Position numbers and translations under genes: made by a program
Source of the DNA: Discostella pseudostelligera
Lineage: Eukaryota > Bacillariophyta > Thalassiosirophyceae > Thalassiosirales > Thalassiosiraceae
Assembly: GCA_036940085.1 (NCBI GenBank)
Contig: JALLBK010000141.1
Coordinates: 1-33,701 of the forward strand
Direction of reading: 5' to 3'
Length of the DNA stretch: 33,701 nucleotides
Shown here: piece by piece, positions 19,863-32,300 of the stretch
Layout of the letters: each line of letters begins with the position of its first letter
Position numbering within the stretch: the stretch's first letter is position 1
Notes under the pieces: generated by a model
Database searches by the model: none
What the model saw: the letters and a program-made list of their open reading frames with translations, nothing else
Told to the model about the DNA's origin: nothing

Positions 19863-22800
19863 TTAATCATGTGCCGAAACTGGTGCGCTGCCATCTTCGG
19901 CAGTCGAGGATCCAGTATTTTCTTGTTCCTTGGGTACGTATTGCTCCTCCAGAATTAATTCTTCGCTACTTACCCAACATCCATCCCAGGGAAATCCAAC
20001 ACTGTCGAGCTTCGACTTTTGATCCTGCGTAAAGTCTTCATTTGTCTCAACAGATTTCGAAGACTCACTATAGTATCCCCGTACCTTGGTCACCCATTCC
20101 TGCAAATTCTTCAAAGCAGTTGCGTTGGCACAAGGATTTAGATACTTTCCTTTCGAGTTAGGCACGAATTGAGCACTCAGAACATCGAACGTTCCAAACT
20201 GAATTCGAAATGCCAACAAATCAGCAACATTCTCAGACCATAATCTTTGCTTTGGGCGCTTAGAAACGAATTTGATCTCCATCAATTTTTGTATCTGACC
20301 TATAGACAGTGTGGATTGTTTGCCTCCGAGGTAGAGCTTATGCTGGCGCTTTTGTTCTGCCGCCCACCGACGCAATTCCACGTCATCGAACGAATTGGCA
20401 TCATAGTTTCCTTTCTGAATGTACATGATAGCAAGATCAAGTCGGAACTCTTCCCATGATCGATTTCGTCGGGATGAGGTTGTGTCATCATCCCGTAGTT
20501 CTTTCGAGGCAGCTTTGTCAACTGGGAAGCAAATACCTTCTAGCTTTTCAATGCGTTCAGACGTCAGCTCGGAGTCAAGGCCAGATGTAAAAAGACGATG
20601 TTGCTCCTGCTGCCTCGAGACGAACTTCTTCAGTTTCGTAGGCATTCCTTTGGGAGCGTACGAGCCATGCTTGATGTACCATGCTGCTACGTTACCGAAT
20701 TGATCATCCCACGATGTTGACTCTTCTTTGGTAACCGATGAGGGCTCGATAGACTTGTCATGAAGATGCAATATATCTGACTTGTTGATTTGGCAGAATA
20801 CGAAGAACTTGGCAGCATTTATCAGCGCGTTGTGGTCGTATAACTCAGAGCTGCTCAGAATACCGTCGTTGTCTCTAACAACATCCGTGGCGTCGTCCAT
20901 TGTTGTGCTTGCTTCCCCAAGCGTCGCTGCCCATTCTGCGAGGTACGGATTGGCTTTTTGAAGCGACTCCAGGTTGCCATGGTCATTTGCTGCAATGAAA
21001 AGTAAAAAGTCCTTGAATTTCTCTATCCAAGGCTTTGCGTCGAATACGACCCGATCTTGATGAGCAGCTTCCTTCTTCACTTTCTGACGAGATTCGTTCA
21101 CGGAGAATGGGAATTCGGCATCGGTCAAGACTCTTAGACGTCGCTCGGTCATGTTAGACCGCTTCCCTTTCATGTACAACTTGTATTGAGCTCTCTGACT
21201 CGCAACCCAGCTGACACACAAGTGTTCAATGAGAAATTCGCGGAAGCGAAAGAATCAACGTGAGGTTCAACTAGTAGAGCAACTTACTTGGAGAGTGTCG
21301 GATCTTCAGGATAACTGGATGGAACGAGGAAATCGCCTTGGCTTTCCTTATACTTCATCAATAATTCGAGCTTACTTAACCATTTTGCATCTCTTGAGTC
21401 GAATTCAAAACCAATTCCTTTCAGCATTGCAATCTTGTCTTGGCTCAGCTTAGGTGGTTTTCTCTTGCTCCTTTTCTTTGATGCACCATCACTGCCGCTT
21501 TCCCTCTCTTCAAATTCTTTGCCCTCCATCGCGCTGGGATCGTCACTAGCAGTTCCTTCATCCTCAATAATTTGACGCTTGTAGTTCACGCGTTGGTCAG
21601 CAACCCATTTATGCAAAGTGACCAAATCGGGATCCTTGCTATCATCAGGTACGTGGCAGCTGCCATGAGTTTCCTTCCATTTCACCAATCGTAGGAAATT
21701 TTCATTCCATGTGTTTGTTCGACGACTCCAAACGAACCCTAGATCATTAAGTAGGCGTACTCTCTCTTCTGTTAAATCAGACTTTGTCCCATCATTTTTG
21801 CTGTAAAGTGTGTACTGCACCTGCTGGCGCTTTACCCAAGCTCCTAATCCAAAGTTTGCATGGGGCACTAAAGTGTTACCTGCACGAAGAACGACAGTGA
21901 GAACAAGAAGTTTCGCTGAGTACGATCTGATGTGAGTGATAAATCTAGTTCCAAACAAACGCACCGTGTTCTTCTTTGTAACGCCGAAGCTCTTCGTACA
22001 TGTTATTCCACCTTGAATTGCGAGGATCCCAATCAAAGTTAATCGAATCTAGTGCTACGCGCTTGTAGGGATCTGCGTGAATACTATCTGGATCCACGTC
22101 GTCGAATACGTCGTCGTCATCATTATCATCATCGTAGAAATTTTGAAGCATACCAAAATCCGACTCATCGGGGCTAACAGCCATGGAAGAAGCATGTGCA
22201 TTCTTGCATTCCTCACTTGATTTCCCCTCGTGAGCTTTTTTGGTCAATCGGAAAGTGCTCCTTCGTTGCTTGTACTCTTTTCTATTCTTACCAACCCATG
22301 CCGAAAGTCTTCGAATCATTTCAGAGGAGTTATTCTCGTCCCCAGCGTCATCGCGAGAGACATTCTGCTTGACATTGCAGTCCCCATTTTCTTCTTTGTA
22401 CTCTTTCAGCTTGTGGAACATTTCATTCCATGAAACATCCTCCTGCAACAGAGATTCGCATTCTTCCTTGGCAGTGTTCTCCACAAGGATCTTCGCGGTA
22501 TCATATCTGGATCGACACTCCCTCACTACAGCCTTAGCTCTTTCTAGAGCGAAGAGTCCATCACGAAGTGCCATTTGGGATTGAGAACGTTCCTGCAGTG
22601 CATTGTCCATTCTTATTCTCGAAGCGCTCCTATTGTCTGGGGAAGCTGACTGTGAAGCTGACAGCGACCGGTTTCTACGTTTTGCAGATATTTTCTGTGC
22701 TGAAATTGTGTCCGACATTTGACTTGCATTTCTCTTTGAAGCGCAGAAATTCCCTGTACTGCGATCTCTCACGTAGACATTCGATTGTTCGGGAAGTATT

Positions 22801-23276
22801 TCAGAATCCGTCGAACTAGTACCCTCATGTTGCTCATGACCATCAGTTAGTAATTGCGTCTGCGGTTGAAGTGGCCGCTGATCGTCCATCCACCTCGTTA
22901 TTTCGTCTACATAACTATTATCCTCAAACAACAGCCCTTCTTCGCTTTCTTCGTCCGCGCAGTGTTCATCTTGCTCCATCGATGAAGATACGTCGTGTGA
23001 ATTGGAGGTTGCAAATTCTGAACAATTCTCCAGGTAAAACTCATCCTTTCCTTCGTTGTGTCCAGCATTGTTAACATGAAAATATTGCCCCACTTCTCCC
23101 GAATGATGGGCATGAGCATCGGGATCGAGGGCTAGAGGAGAGTTCCCATGATAATATGATTCCTCCCCGATGGAGGCGGTGTAGGCCTGGCTGACACAAT
23201 TGCCTGCCGCGTTCATTGTTGTTGGATCGTTCATTTGGTAGGCTGGGACATCAACATCAGGATCGGGATGCATCAT
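19863..23276 (-). CDS. Multi-repeat helicase-associated (HA) domain protein without a helicase
   Basis: Three exons, 23276-21965, 21879-21288 and 21210-19863, with introns of 85 bp (GTGCGT...GTGCAG) and 77 bp (GTAAGT...TGTCAG), give 1083 aa. Residues 1-280 are acidic and Ser-rich. Then come about eight divergent HA-type repeats of the form W-x3-F-x2-L-x2-Y-(x)n-HG-(x)n-L-x2-WV-x2-QR-x2-Y. Examples are SWNEMFHKL (282), RWNNMYEEL (422), TWNENFLRL (494), KWLSKLELL (603), PWIEKFKDF (695) and three more (SWDDQF, SWEEFR, LWSENV). A D-rich patch lies near 381-397, and KKRSKRKPPK (572-581) could be a nuclear signal. Both splice junctions restore repeats, for example LSNWVASQR. HA repeats are thought to bind nucleic acid; the exact role is unknown. 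Confidence 0.85.
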
Positions 23277-23763
23277 TATGCATCAGTAGCATTGCCGTCG
23301 ATGGTAGCGGGATGAAGGCAGAAATGGCATGGCGGATCCACGTGTAGATGCTCTGAAAATGACCACAGCCACTTGACGCTCGAAATGCTCTTTCCGCCGC
23401 ACTCAAAGGTGGCAGCGGTCATATGCAATGTGCAGCCAAAATCATGAGTGCATTAGGGTGCATGGAACATGGGATGCAACCTACAAAGTACATTGCACCA
23501 AATCCAGACGACAACATAATATGATGCTACTTATTACTCCTGCTCCTATCTACACGATAACTAAACAATATTATTAATGATGTTTACAATATGCCTTGCA
23601 AATGTAGAAGGCGAAGATGAGAAGTGTGAACCCAGCAGAATATTACACTGACCTTGAACCAACTGATACACAATACGCAATACGCAATACAGCCACCAAT
23701 GCTTGTGATTGTCTTCCTTCTACAGAATCGACGCCTCTCGAAGTGAAGCCTCAAGATACATAA
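23277..23763. promoter_or_regulatory. Upstream region of the HA-repeat gene
   Basis: 487 bp between the HA gene start and the diacylglycerol kinase stop. CCACGTGT at 23338-23345 lies about 65 bp upstream of the HA gene ATG. A short repeated AATACGC (ACAATACGCAATACGCAATAC near 23671-23691) is seen. No gene or RNA is evident. Confidence 0.45.
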
Positions 23764-25563
23764 TCAAGTTACTACACTGTCATCGGTCGAGCTCATACAG
23801 CCACACATTGCTTGAATGCTTTCCTTTTCCAGAATGGATTTCCTAGAATGAAACTTCACCTGAATGACACCCTCGTCTTGAAGCCATGGCTCTCCGTCAA
23901 CCTGGCAATGCAGAGGACACTTCGTTCTGATGTACACATTGTTGGTCTTAGCTGCAACATTGAAGCGCACAAAAGGCATAACTGGCGACAAGGCACAAAC
24001 GGAGGCAGCACGAACAATGTTGGATACGAATATGACCTCGATCAGACCATCCGCGGGAGACCCTTCCGAGGATAGGCGATTCCCACCACCGTATGATTGG
24101 ATATTCATGAGGACCTGGTATTGTTTTGCATTTGATGTTCACAGCATGAGCTATTTGCGTGGCGAAGGCAGACATGCAACGAAAACAAGCGAGTCTGTAC
24201 CGATTCAGAAACTCACAATTGCTCTACAGCTCCGCGGGACCTTCAAATGAACAAGCTCCCCGTTCTCGTTATTTACCAGCACTTTTACTCTGTGCTTCAA
24301 TCTTGGTGAAGTCAGCGCAGCCGGAGTGTTCATGACATACACCATCTTATTTTTGAGAGGGCTCGTGAATTTTTCCGGATGTGCTTCTCGTTCCTGGTGG
24401 AAGCGATAAGCAACTGTTGCATCGAAACCCAACGAGAAGTAATTGCATAGGACGCCATCATACACGTCATTAGATGACACCGACGTGGTGGAATTTTCCT
24501 TTAGTTTCATACCACGTTTCGAGACTTCTGAAGACTCATCCGGTTCCAGCAATGAATGCAAAATCTTAACTGAATTCATACTAGATTCACGCTCACTATC
24601 CTTGTAGATCTCTCCTAATATCTCGGGAATGAGTTGCTTCTCCTCCTCTGCTAGTTTTTCAACGGGCATGATGATACACCTCCAGATATCGAGACTCGTT
24701 AATTTGGATCGCTGCACCGATGCTATCATGCTTTTCTTCTTCATATGTGGCTGGAAGGTTCCGCCCCATCCAAATTGACGACTTAGATCGTTTCCTGTTC
24801 CTAGCGGCATAATGGCCAACGGCAAATGGTCTTTGTACTTCAATAGATTTGTATGGCGCTGGGACGACAATTGTTCTGATTCAAGGACAATAGACCACAC
24901 CTTGTCCAAACAAGATAAAATCCACCCGCACGTCCCATCTCCCCCGCAAGCTAACACCCTCACCATGGGATCGTATGCATATTTAAGTAATGAATCTTCA
25001 GGCATATTTCCTGGACGACAGGAATGCAAATCAATTACAAAGGAGGGGCCTAAAAGATCCTGAAGGGATTTGAATATGACGTTCCCCATTCCTCCCCCAG
25101 ACGCAGAGTTTACAAATGCAACGACAGTGTATTGCCCAGCATTCCGCGGATGGCTAGTGATGGGTGGTGCTGGTGTCTCCTCTTCGATTGACGACTCCTT
25201 TGAAGTGAGTGAAGCCTTACTGCGTTGCAGTAACAGGAGGTTATTGGTCATAATAATTGTATTTGCTGCTCGATTCAACCGCTTCCGCGCTTCATCGTTG
25301 TGCTCGATCTTCAGATCATTCGTCAGAATAATTGTACTTGCTGCTAGACGCAACCGCTTCAGTGCTTCCGTGCGAGATGATGAAGGTGGAGTAGCTTTAG
25401 TTCCCGATGCACTAATTTCATCCACCGACAGATCCGTCGCCTCCGTAGAGGTAGCAGCATCAGTCACTGATTCATTGATGTCACAAATCACCGACCGTCG
25501 ACGGAAGGATTCCTGGCCCCATCGTTCGTGGGGCCGCGGTCGTTGGCTCTGGCTCTGGCTCAT
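23764..25563 (-). CDS. Diacylglycerol kinase
   Basis: Exons 25563-24217 and 24114-23764 flank a 102-bp intron (GTGAGT...ACCAG); the product is 565 aa. The catalytic domain begins near residue 145: [26 protein letters not shown] (205-216, the ATP-binding GGDGT) and [20 protein letters not shown]. The accessory domain contains [24 protein letters not shown] and, across the splice junction, [15 protein letters not shown]. It would phosphorylate diacylglycerol to phosphatidate. No C1 zinc fingers or EF hands are present, as in short plant-type DGKs. The N-terminal 140 residues are Ser/Thr-rich and include a duplicated helix ([18 protein letters not shown] at 66-83, [18 protein letters not shown] at 91-108). 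Confidence 0.92.
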
Positions 25564-26406
25564 TGTCTTGTTCTTTTTTTCTTTTTATTGTTGTATTGTC
25601 GACCGCAGTCGACCGCCCTATCCGTCTTTATTCATCCTGATTCGTCATGGCATTGTTGGTTGATTCGCCTGCATCGACGGATATGGATATGGGATGCTGC
25701 TGCAGACTACAGAAATAATAATGAAGCGGTGCGTATCGTACGCGTAGGGCGTAAGTAGCCCTTCGACGGACGGACAGCGGACAGAGAGACATGCTGAGAC
25801 ATGAGAAGAAGACAAATCTGCGAAGGACAGACGAGTTGACGTTGAAGTTCAAGTGGCGCGATGTGCGTCGATTGGCGAAAGTCTCGTCGCCAATTTGAAT
25901 CTTCGGGGAAGGAGAATTTAGAAAGATCTTGAAGGATTTAGATCTATTTGGGTGCATTTCGACACTTATCTACTTACGTACAGTACGTACTAAAAGAATA
26001 TCCACAACGAGTTTTTCTCGCCGAAAGTCGAAGAAGGTGCATCGCCTTTGCAAGCAGCGGGAAGATGGAAGGAAGGTTGATTGATTGCGTCGAATGAATG
26101 AAGTCAATGCTTACCATGACAATTGACAATCGCATGCTCCAATACAATAGGAAGCAATAGAAGAAGAACCTTGCATCATAGCCGTTGCTAATCGACATTT
26201 GAACGATTGGCTCAAAAGAGGGAATATCTGAATTGTTCGAAGAACAGAAGTTGGAGCTGTCCGAACAGCAGTAACAACGCGAGATGAGCGAGCACTTGGT
26301 GAGTCGAACTCAATTATTTAATGCCGCTCGCGATTGGAATGATTCTTCTACCAAGCAGTGCCACTAACACCAAGGCTCGCAAAAACACGCCAACATTATT
26401 TAGACA
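25564..26406. promoter_or_regulatory. Divergent promoter region with a 15-bp palindrome
   Basis: 843 bp between the divergent DGK and rod-protein starts. TACGTACAGTACGTA at 25975-25989 is a perfect inverted repeat around one base. Predicted small ORFs overlap one another, have no recognisable features and look like chance. I see no CACGTG or E2F-like box. Confidence 0.45.
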
Positions 26407-28617
26407 ATGAATGATGAGAATCGCCCTCCGTGCGATGAAGATGCCAACCTCTCAATGTCTTCTGTAAAGGCCGGTGCTGCGGTATTTGGTGATATCTTTG
26501 CATCCGAACACATCGATCACAGCTTGAGCTATTCACCTTCGCCCTTCGTTGACCGAAGCAACAACAGAAACGTGGTCCGACAGCCAGTGGGGGATGGAAA
26601 GGTGCTCAATTATGACTCAGCTCCTTCTGCATCGAAACCAGCAGCAACTGTGAATGCAAAATGCACAAAGGTGGTGGCAGCTCCAGCACCAGCGAGACCA
26701 AAGACTGGACTTGGACGGGCGAAACCAATGACAAAAGGACTGACTCGTACAAATTCTAGACCTGCATCTGCAGTATTACCGACGAGGCCGTCTGGAACGA
26801 ATCAGCGAGATGTTATTATTGTTCAGAATGACGTCGGAGGTGGCAGTGTCAACCCCATCATCAATAACGTTCGCCGGTCGAAGGAAGTAATCATGAAGGA
26901 ACGAATGCTCTCTGTAGCTGAACTTCGAGAGCAGCGTCGACAGGAAAGAGAGGAAGTTGCAGCATTCAACGTCAAGGCAGAGCAAACGAGGAGAGAGGTG
27001 ATAGAGCTTCGTAAAAAGTTGAGTGAACGCTTCCGTCAGGCGAAATTACAGCGCGAGCAGAGAGAACGCGAGGAGAACCTTGCCAAAGTTGAGAATGAAA
27101 TTCAGTTCAAGTCTTTGGTACATGTCGAACATAAGAAAACACTGAAAGAGCAGGAAGATGCGAGGCGGCGTAGGTCCACTAATAATCGAGCAAAGCTTCG
27201 GCAGAATCACCGGGAGGGGAAGGAGCGGATGAGACTTGCATCAATCCAAGAGGATGAAGCACTATTTGAGGAACGGCATGAGAGCAGCGTTGCATCGAGA
27301 ATTGCCAAGGTGCAGAATGCAGAGAATCGACGGAAGAGCTTTGCATTTAGAAATGGTGATGCTCGAAGGATACGAGAACTATTTGCCCAGCGAGAAGCAG
27401 ATAGAATGGATGCCGCTCATGAGAGCTTCGAATTAAAATGGGCAGGCGAGCGCGACGCCGATAGCTACAAGAAACAATTGGCTGAACAGAGGAGGCAGAG
27501 TCTCGCCTTTCGGAATGCCGAAGCTAGGCGTCTCCGTGATGTTGAGATTCAGATGAAGGTGGACGAGCTATACGACGAGCACGAGAGCTTCGAATTGAAA
27601 TGGGCGGGCGAACGTGATGCGGAGGATTATCAGAAGGAGGTTGCCCAGAACAGACGCGACAGTTTGGCTTTCAGGAACGCCGAGGGTAGACGCATACGAG
27701 ACTTGGAGAGCGACATGAAGTCCGGTGACCTGCAACACGAGCACGAGAGCTTTGAATTGAAATGGGCAGGCGAGCGTGATGCGGAGGTGTTAAAAAAGCA
27801 GCAAGCTCGTGAGAGAAGAGAGAGTTTCGAATTCCGCGGTATAGAAGCAGTGAAGCACAATGCGGTTATGCAAGAACTGCTCAGTTTGGCGTGTGAACGG
27901 GAGCATGAATCGTACATGCTGAAATGGGCTGCTGAGAATGACTCCAAACGATACATCGCTGATCAGGAAGAGCTCCGTCGACAATCACTAGCACAGAGAA
28001 ATGCCGAAGCCAGACATCATCGGGACATCGATGCCGATATGAAAGTAAAGGAAATGAACGAAGTTGCTAAGGATGAGCTGCTCAAGGCTGCTTGTAAGTG
28101 TATTCTTATGTTCGACTTTGATTTCGTCAGAAACGTACGCTGACTATCATGTACCATACTTCTTCTTGGTTCAGGTCAAAGGGACGTTCAGCGCTACCGA
28201 GAAGAATGTGCCGCAAGAAGCCGCGCGTCACTTCGTCTCCGCGGAAAGGTGCATTTTGCTAATAGAATGCAAGAAGAGAATGAGAGGCAAGTCCAGCTAC
28301 ATGACGACCACGAGAGTCACTTGCTCAACGCCGCAGCCTGGCAGGATGTCAACGATTATGTGAAAGAATGCAATAGACGGAAGAGGCTATCGTTGGCTTT
28401 CCGAGCAAATGAGAAACGGCGTCATTATCAACTTGAAAAGCAACAGGCAGAGTTGAGAGTTCAGCAGCAACATCACGACACGCAATGTAGATCAGAAGAT
28501 GCCCGGTATGTGGAAATGGCCAAGCTCAAAGAAAAGGCACGGCTTGCAATTGAATCATTTAGTCAGCATCCCAACTTTACGTTTGGTTCGAACCCATTTG
28601 CGACTTTGCTAGAGTAG
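26407..28617 (+). CDS. Helical-rod protein with an exact 54-residue repeat
   Basis: Exons 26407-28093 and 28175-28617 flank an 81-bp intron (GTAAGT...GGTTCAG); the product is 709 aa. Residues 1-160 are low-complexity, basic and Pro/Ala/Ser-rich. From about 165 to the end the sequence is highly charged and probably helical. Near-identical units (HESFELKWAGERDA...RRQSLAFRNAEARRLRD) start at 338, 392, 446 and 500. Weaker units start at 554, 608 and 662, each exactly 54 residues on. One serine per unit falls at 257, 311, 365, 419, 473, 527, 581 and 635, most as RRxS, a basophilic-kinase-like context. The intron falls inside a unit without breaking the period, which supports the splice. I do not recognise the family. 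The look is of a cytoskeletal or scaffold rod, which is inference. Confidence 0.85.
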
Positions 28618-29309
28618 AGAAGCTATGCTATCGATTTTCATTCGTCGCACTTGGACTGCGATGAAAATTTGCGAGTAGTAAGTATGGTAGATACCAGTTT
28701 CTCAAAGAGAATAGAGTAACCATTACATTGAAATACTAAACGTTTCATCAATAGTTGTAAGAAGTGACGAACCCATCCTGTATGTAGATATCAAACCAAA
28801 GTTAATTACATGCTATTTTTCAGGTAGATGAAGATGCATATGAATATTCGACCCCAAATCCCAATCACCAAAATCATGCATCGACAATCGGCCAAGAGGA
28901 AATGGCACCTACACGTGGCAGTGAAACGGCGGGAGACGTAATAATGACTCGACTCCCTGAGGCAAAATCGCGGGAGATCGCGATCTATCGCGATGCACCA
29001 CCATTGCGTATGGTTGGTATCGTATCGTATCGTACATCTTACATCATTGACCATGACATCCGCGGCGGCAGCCCGTCTCTGGGCCACTGTTCATCGTGCG
29101 CCAGGAACGCGGCGTTTAACATTGCATGCATTGAGATGAGGGACTAAAGGTGTAGTCGGCGATTTGAGAGAGAGGCCATTTCAACTGCGTTCCATTGATC
29201 AACTCTGACCGCCGCCACCCCGCGACGACGACGCGTCACCCACAGCCAAAGCCAACCCAAATACAATTAAATTTGACTTCCACCCCGCCGCTCTTGCTCG
29301 CTGGCAACC
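28618..29309. promoter_or_regulatory. Upstream region of the DDX11-like gene with several dyads
   Basis: 692 bp. It contains ACACGTGG at 28911-28918 and AAACGGCGGGAGA at 28924-28936 (E2F-like). AGATCGCGATCT at 28975-28986 is a perfect 12-bp palindrome, followed at once by ATCGCGAT at 28987-28994. A GTATC-type pentamer run lies at 29017-29033. No gene is evident. An E2F-like box would suit an S-phase helicase, but that is inferred. Confidence 0.5.
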
Positions 29310-32300
29310 ATGAGTGAGATTCCAACTTGCGCTGAATTTCCTACAGCAGATACAGTGCTGTTCCCTTTTGAATCGCCTTACAATGTTCAGAGGGAGTTAA
29401 TGGCCGCCATTCTTGACTCTCTTCGACAATGCTGCGATGCTCAGCAACATCAACAAGTGAGCGTCGACGAAGGCTGCAATGACGCCGCCGTGGATATCAA
29501 TAAGCCGACAATTAGACGAGCGCCGGTCATAATGCTCGAAAGTCCCACTGGCACTGGCAAGTCTCTTTCTCTCGCCTGCGCATCGATGGCTTGGCTGAAA
29601 TTTTGTGAGCGCGATGACATCGACAAACTGGTGCCCCCCAACTCTAATGAGGACACAACTACATCCGCCATGGTCGACTCCGCCAGCAATGCGAGTGAAA
29701 TCAATGTCAACGGATTATCATCTGATTCTGCATCATCTCTTAATTGTGGCAGAAGCAACAAAGTCAAAACATATGATTGGATTGAGGCATGGCAACCAAC
29801 TAACCAAAAATCGAGTGTAGATCATCCCGCTGTACCATCTGATCGTACCCCTTCAATATTTACATCAATTCCGCTTCCGGAATGTAGCAGTAATTCATTC
29901 TACTCGCAATCTCAGGTCTCGTATCAACATGGAGATCGGATACGAAACTTTGCTATTGAAAATAGAGCTGCATTGGAAACTGAATTGGCCAAGATTCGAG
30001 CCAGGTTGGATCGACTCAACTGCGTTGCCTCCACTGAGTCAACGACCCTACAACATGATCGAAGAGAGAAGGAAAGGACAATGCGTGAAAACTTGGTTAG
30101 GAGTGGAATGGCTTCGGCATTGACAAATGAGAGAAAGATCAATCGTCAATTGGCGCGATGTAGCGGACGGGACAATCATCATGGCCAGAGAATAAAGCGG
30201 AGGAAAGTTATTGCCTCGAGAGAGGATGATCAGTTTTTGTTGGGGACTTATCATTCGGATGATGAAGCTCATCATCGTGGGGAGAACTCGATTGATAGCG
30301 ATGAGGATGATGATGAGATCGCATTCACTGATCTTTGCCGTTCCAATGACGCACGAAAACAGCAGGGAGGAAGCCGAGTTGGTGCGCCTATCCTTTCTTC
30401 GAAAGCACTTTTGGAGGGTAGTAACCTTGATGGATCTGGGTATCAATACGATCCAGAAAAGAATGCACGCCTCAACAAATCATGGGAGAAGTCAATTAGC
30501 AACAATCTAGCTGTGGGAGGAGTCACTGCCGGAACCGGCCTTCGGAAAATTGTCTATGCTGCTAGAACACACTCTCAGCTATCACAATTCATTGGTGAAC
30601 TAAAACGAACACATTGGGGTAATGATGTTAAAGTTGTTGCACTGGGTTCGAGAAGTTTGCTCTGCACTAATGAGCATGTGTTGTACTCCTCAAAAAGCAA
30701 CGAAAAGAGGATCAGACGGGGCGAGGCAGAGATCACTGAAATGTGCTTGGATATGCAAACAAATGAAAATACAGCCATTTCGAGCGAGGGGGCTGACAAT
30801 ACAAAGAGTGCGAAGCAAAAATCAAGTTGCCCGTACATGGCGTCGTCAGAAGCAATATCTACCCTAGCAATGCATTCTCTAGTCAGACCGTCGGACGTAG
30901 AAGATATGGCTAGACTTGGGAGAGCTTCGCATTCCTGTTCATACTATGCGTCAAGACAAGCGCTTGCTGCAGCTGAGGTTGTTGTCGTGCCATATAACAT
31001 TCTACTCTCGCCGCAAGCTCGACAATCTGTGGGACTTTCCATCAAAAACGCTCTGGTCGTAATCGATGAAGCACACAATATTCCCGAGACATTGCGCAAC
31101 ATCTCATCTTGCCAATTGTCACTCCCAGTTGCCGAAATGGCTTTGTCTCAATTATTGGCATACACAAAAAAGTACTCTGGACGTCTAGCAGGAAGGAATG
31201 TGTTTTATTTGGGTCAGATACGGAGGATATTGACGGCTATGATCAAATATCTCAAATATCCACCTGCTGCAGGCTTTACTGCCTCGGAGGTACAAGAGGA
31301 TAATTCTATTTCACGAAAGAAGATGATGGCTGCGGTCGACTTGATGTTCCAATTGAAGCTGGACAATATCAATCTATTTACGATTCTCCGGTATTTAGAG
31401 AAGTCTCGACTCTCACAAAAATTGTTAGGTTTCATCAATCACACCGCAGATGGTAGTACTGAAACACAAAGAGATAATTCGGAATTCTGGTCGAAGCATG
31501 TGTCGTCGATGTCCATCTTCGAGACATTCATCCAAAGGCTGACTGGTACATCGAAAGAAGGGAAAGTCATCGTTGAGTGGCCTGCAGGTGCAACCATTAA
31601 TGCAACATTTCGCTTCACGCAAATTCATTCTGCCTCACAATTCGGCGACGTCCTGCAAGAAGCACACGCAATTGTATTGGCAGGTGGGACCCTCCGGCCC
31701 TTCACTCATGTCGCCGCAGAGCTGTTTGGGAATGATTCAGATGTTATGAGCGCTTCGTCTATCGCTGAGATACAGTTGGCTCGTGAATATGATATGTTGC
31801 CATCTAGATCATGTGAGACGATATTGGATTCATCTTCTATTCCATCATCGTCTATACAACGAACCCCACGCTTGACCACTTTCACATGCGGACACGTCAT
31901 TCCTCCGTCCAATGTCCATTTATCGTGCCTTTCGTCGGGTCCAACACGTCAAAAACTTGACTTTCGTCATTCCACTCGATCCTCCGCCGAAATTATTGAC
32001 GAGCTCGGACGAACTATTCTGAATCTCTGCAGTGTGGTTCCTAAAGGTCTCGTTGTATTTCTACCCAGTTACAACTATGAAAGTACAGTATTCATGAGAT
32101 GGAGAGCTACGGGATTGTTGAAAGAGATTGAACGAAAGAAGAGCATCCACAGAGAACCTAAAAACTCTCGTGACCTGGAAGCTGCACTAGCGAGGTATTC
32201 TGATGAAGCAAGTTGTATTGAAAATGCCGGAGCGATATTGTTTTCGGTGATGGGAGGGAAAATGAGTGAGGGTATCAATTTCGCAGACGATAGGGCACGA

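Noticed and set aside
19676..20032. 118-aa plus-strand ORF
   Set aside because: Its second half is antisense to the well-supported HA-repeat gene.
25628..26198. Minus-strand ORFs between DGK and the rod protein
   Set aside because: They overlap in different frames, start with poor context and show no protein signature.
26407..26886. Securin-like reading of the rod protein N-terminus (DENRPP, R-x2-L-like motifs)
   Set aside because: No true KEN box or separase-binding segment; short motifs like these arise by chance.
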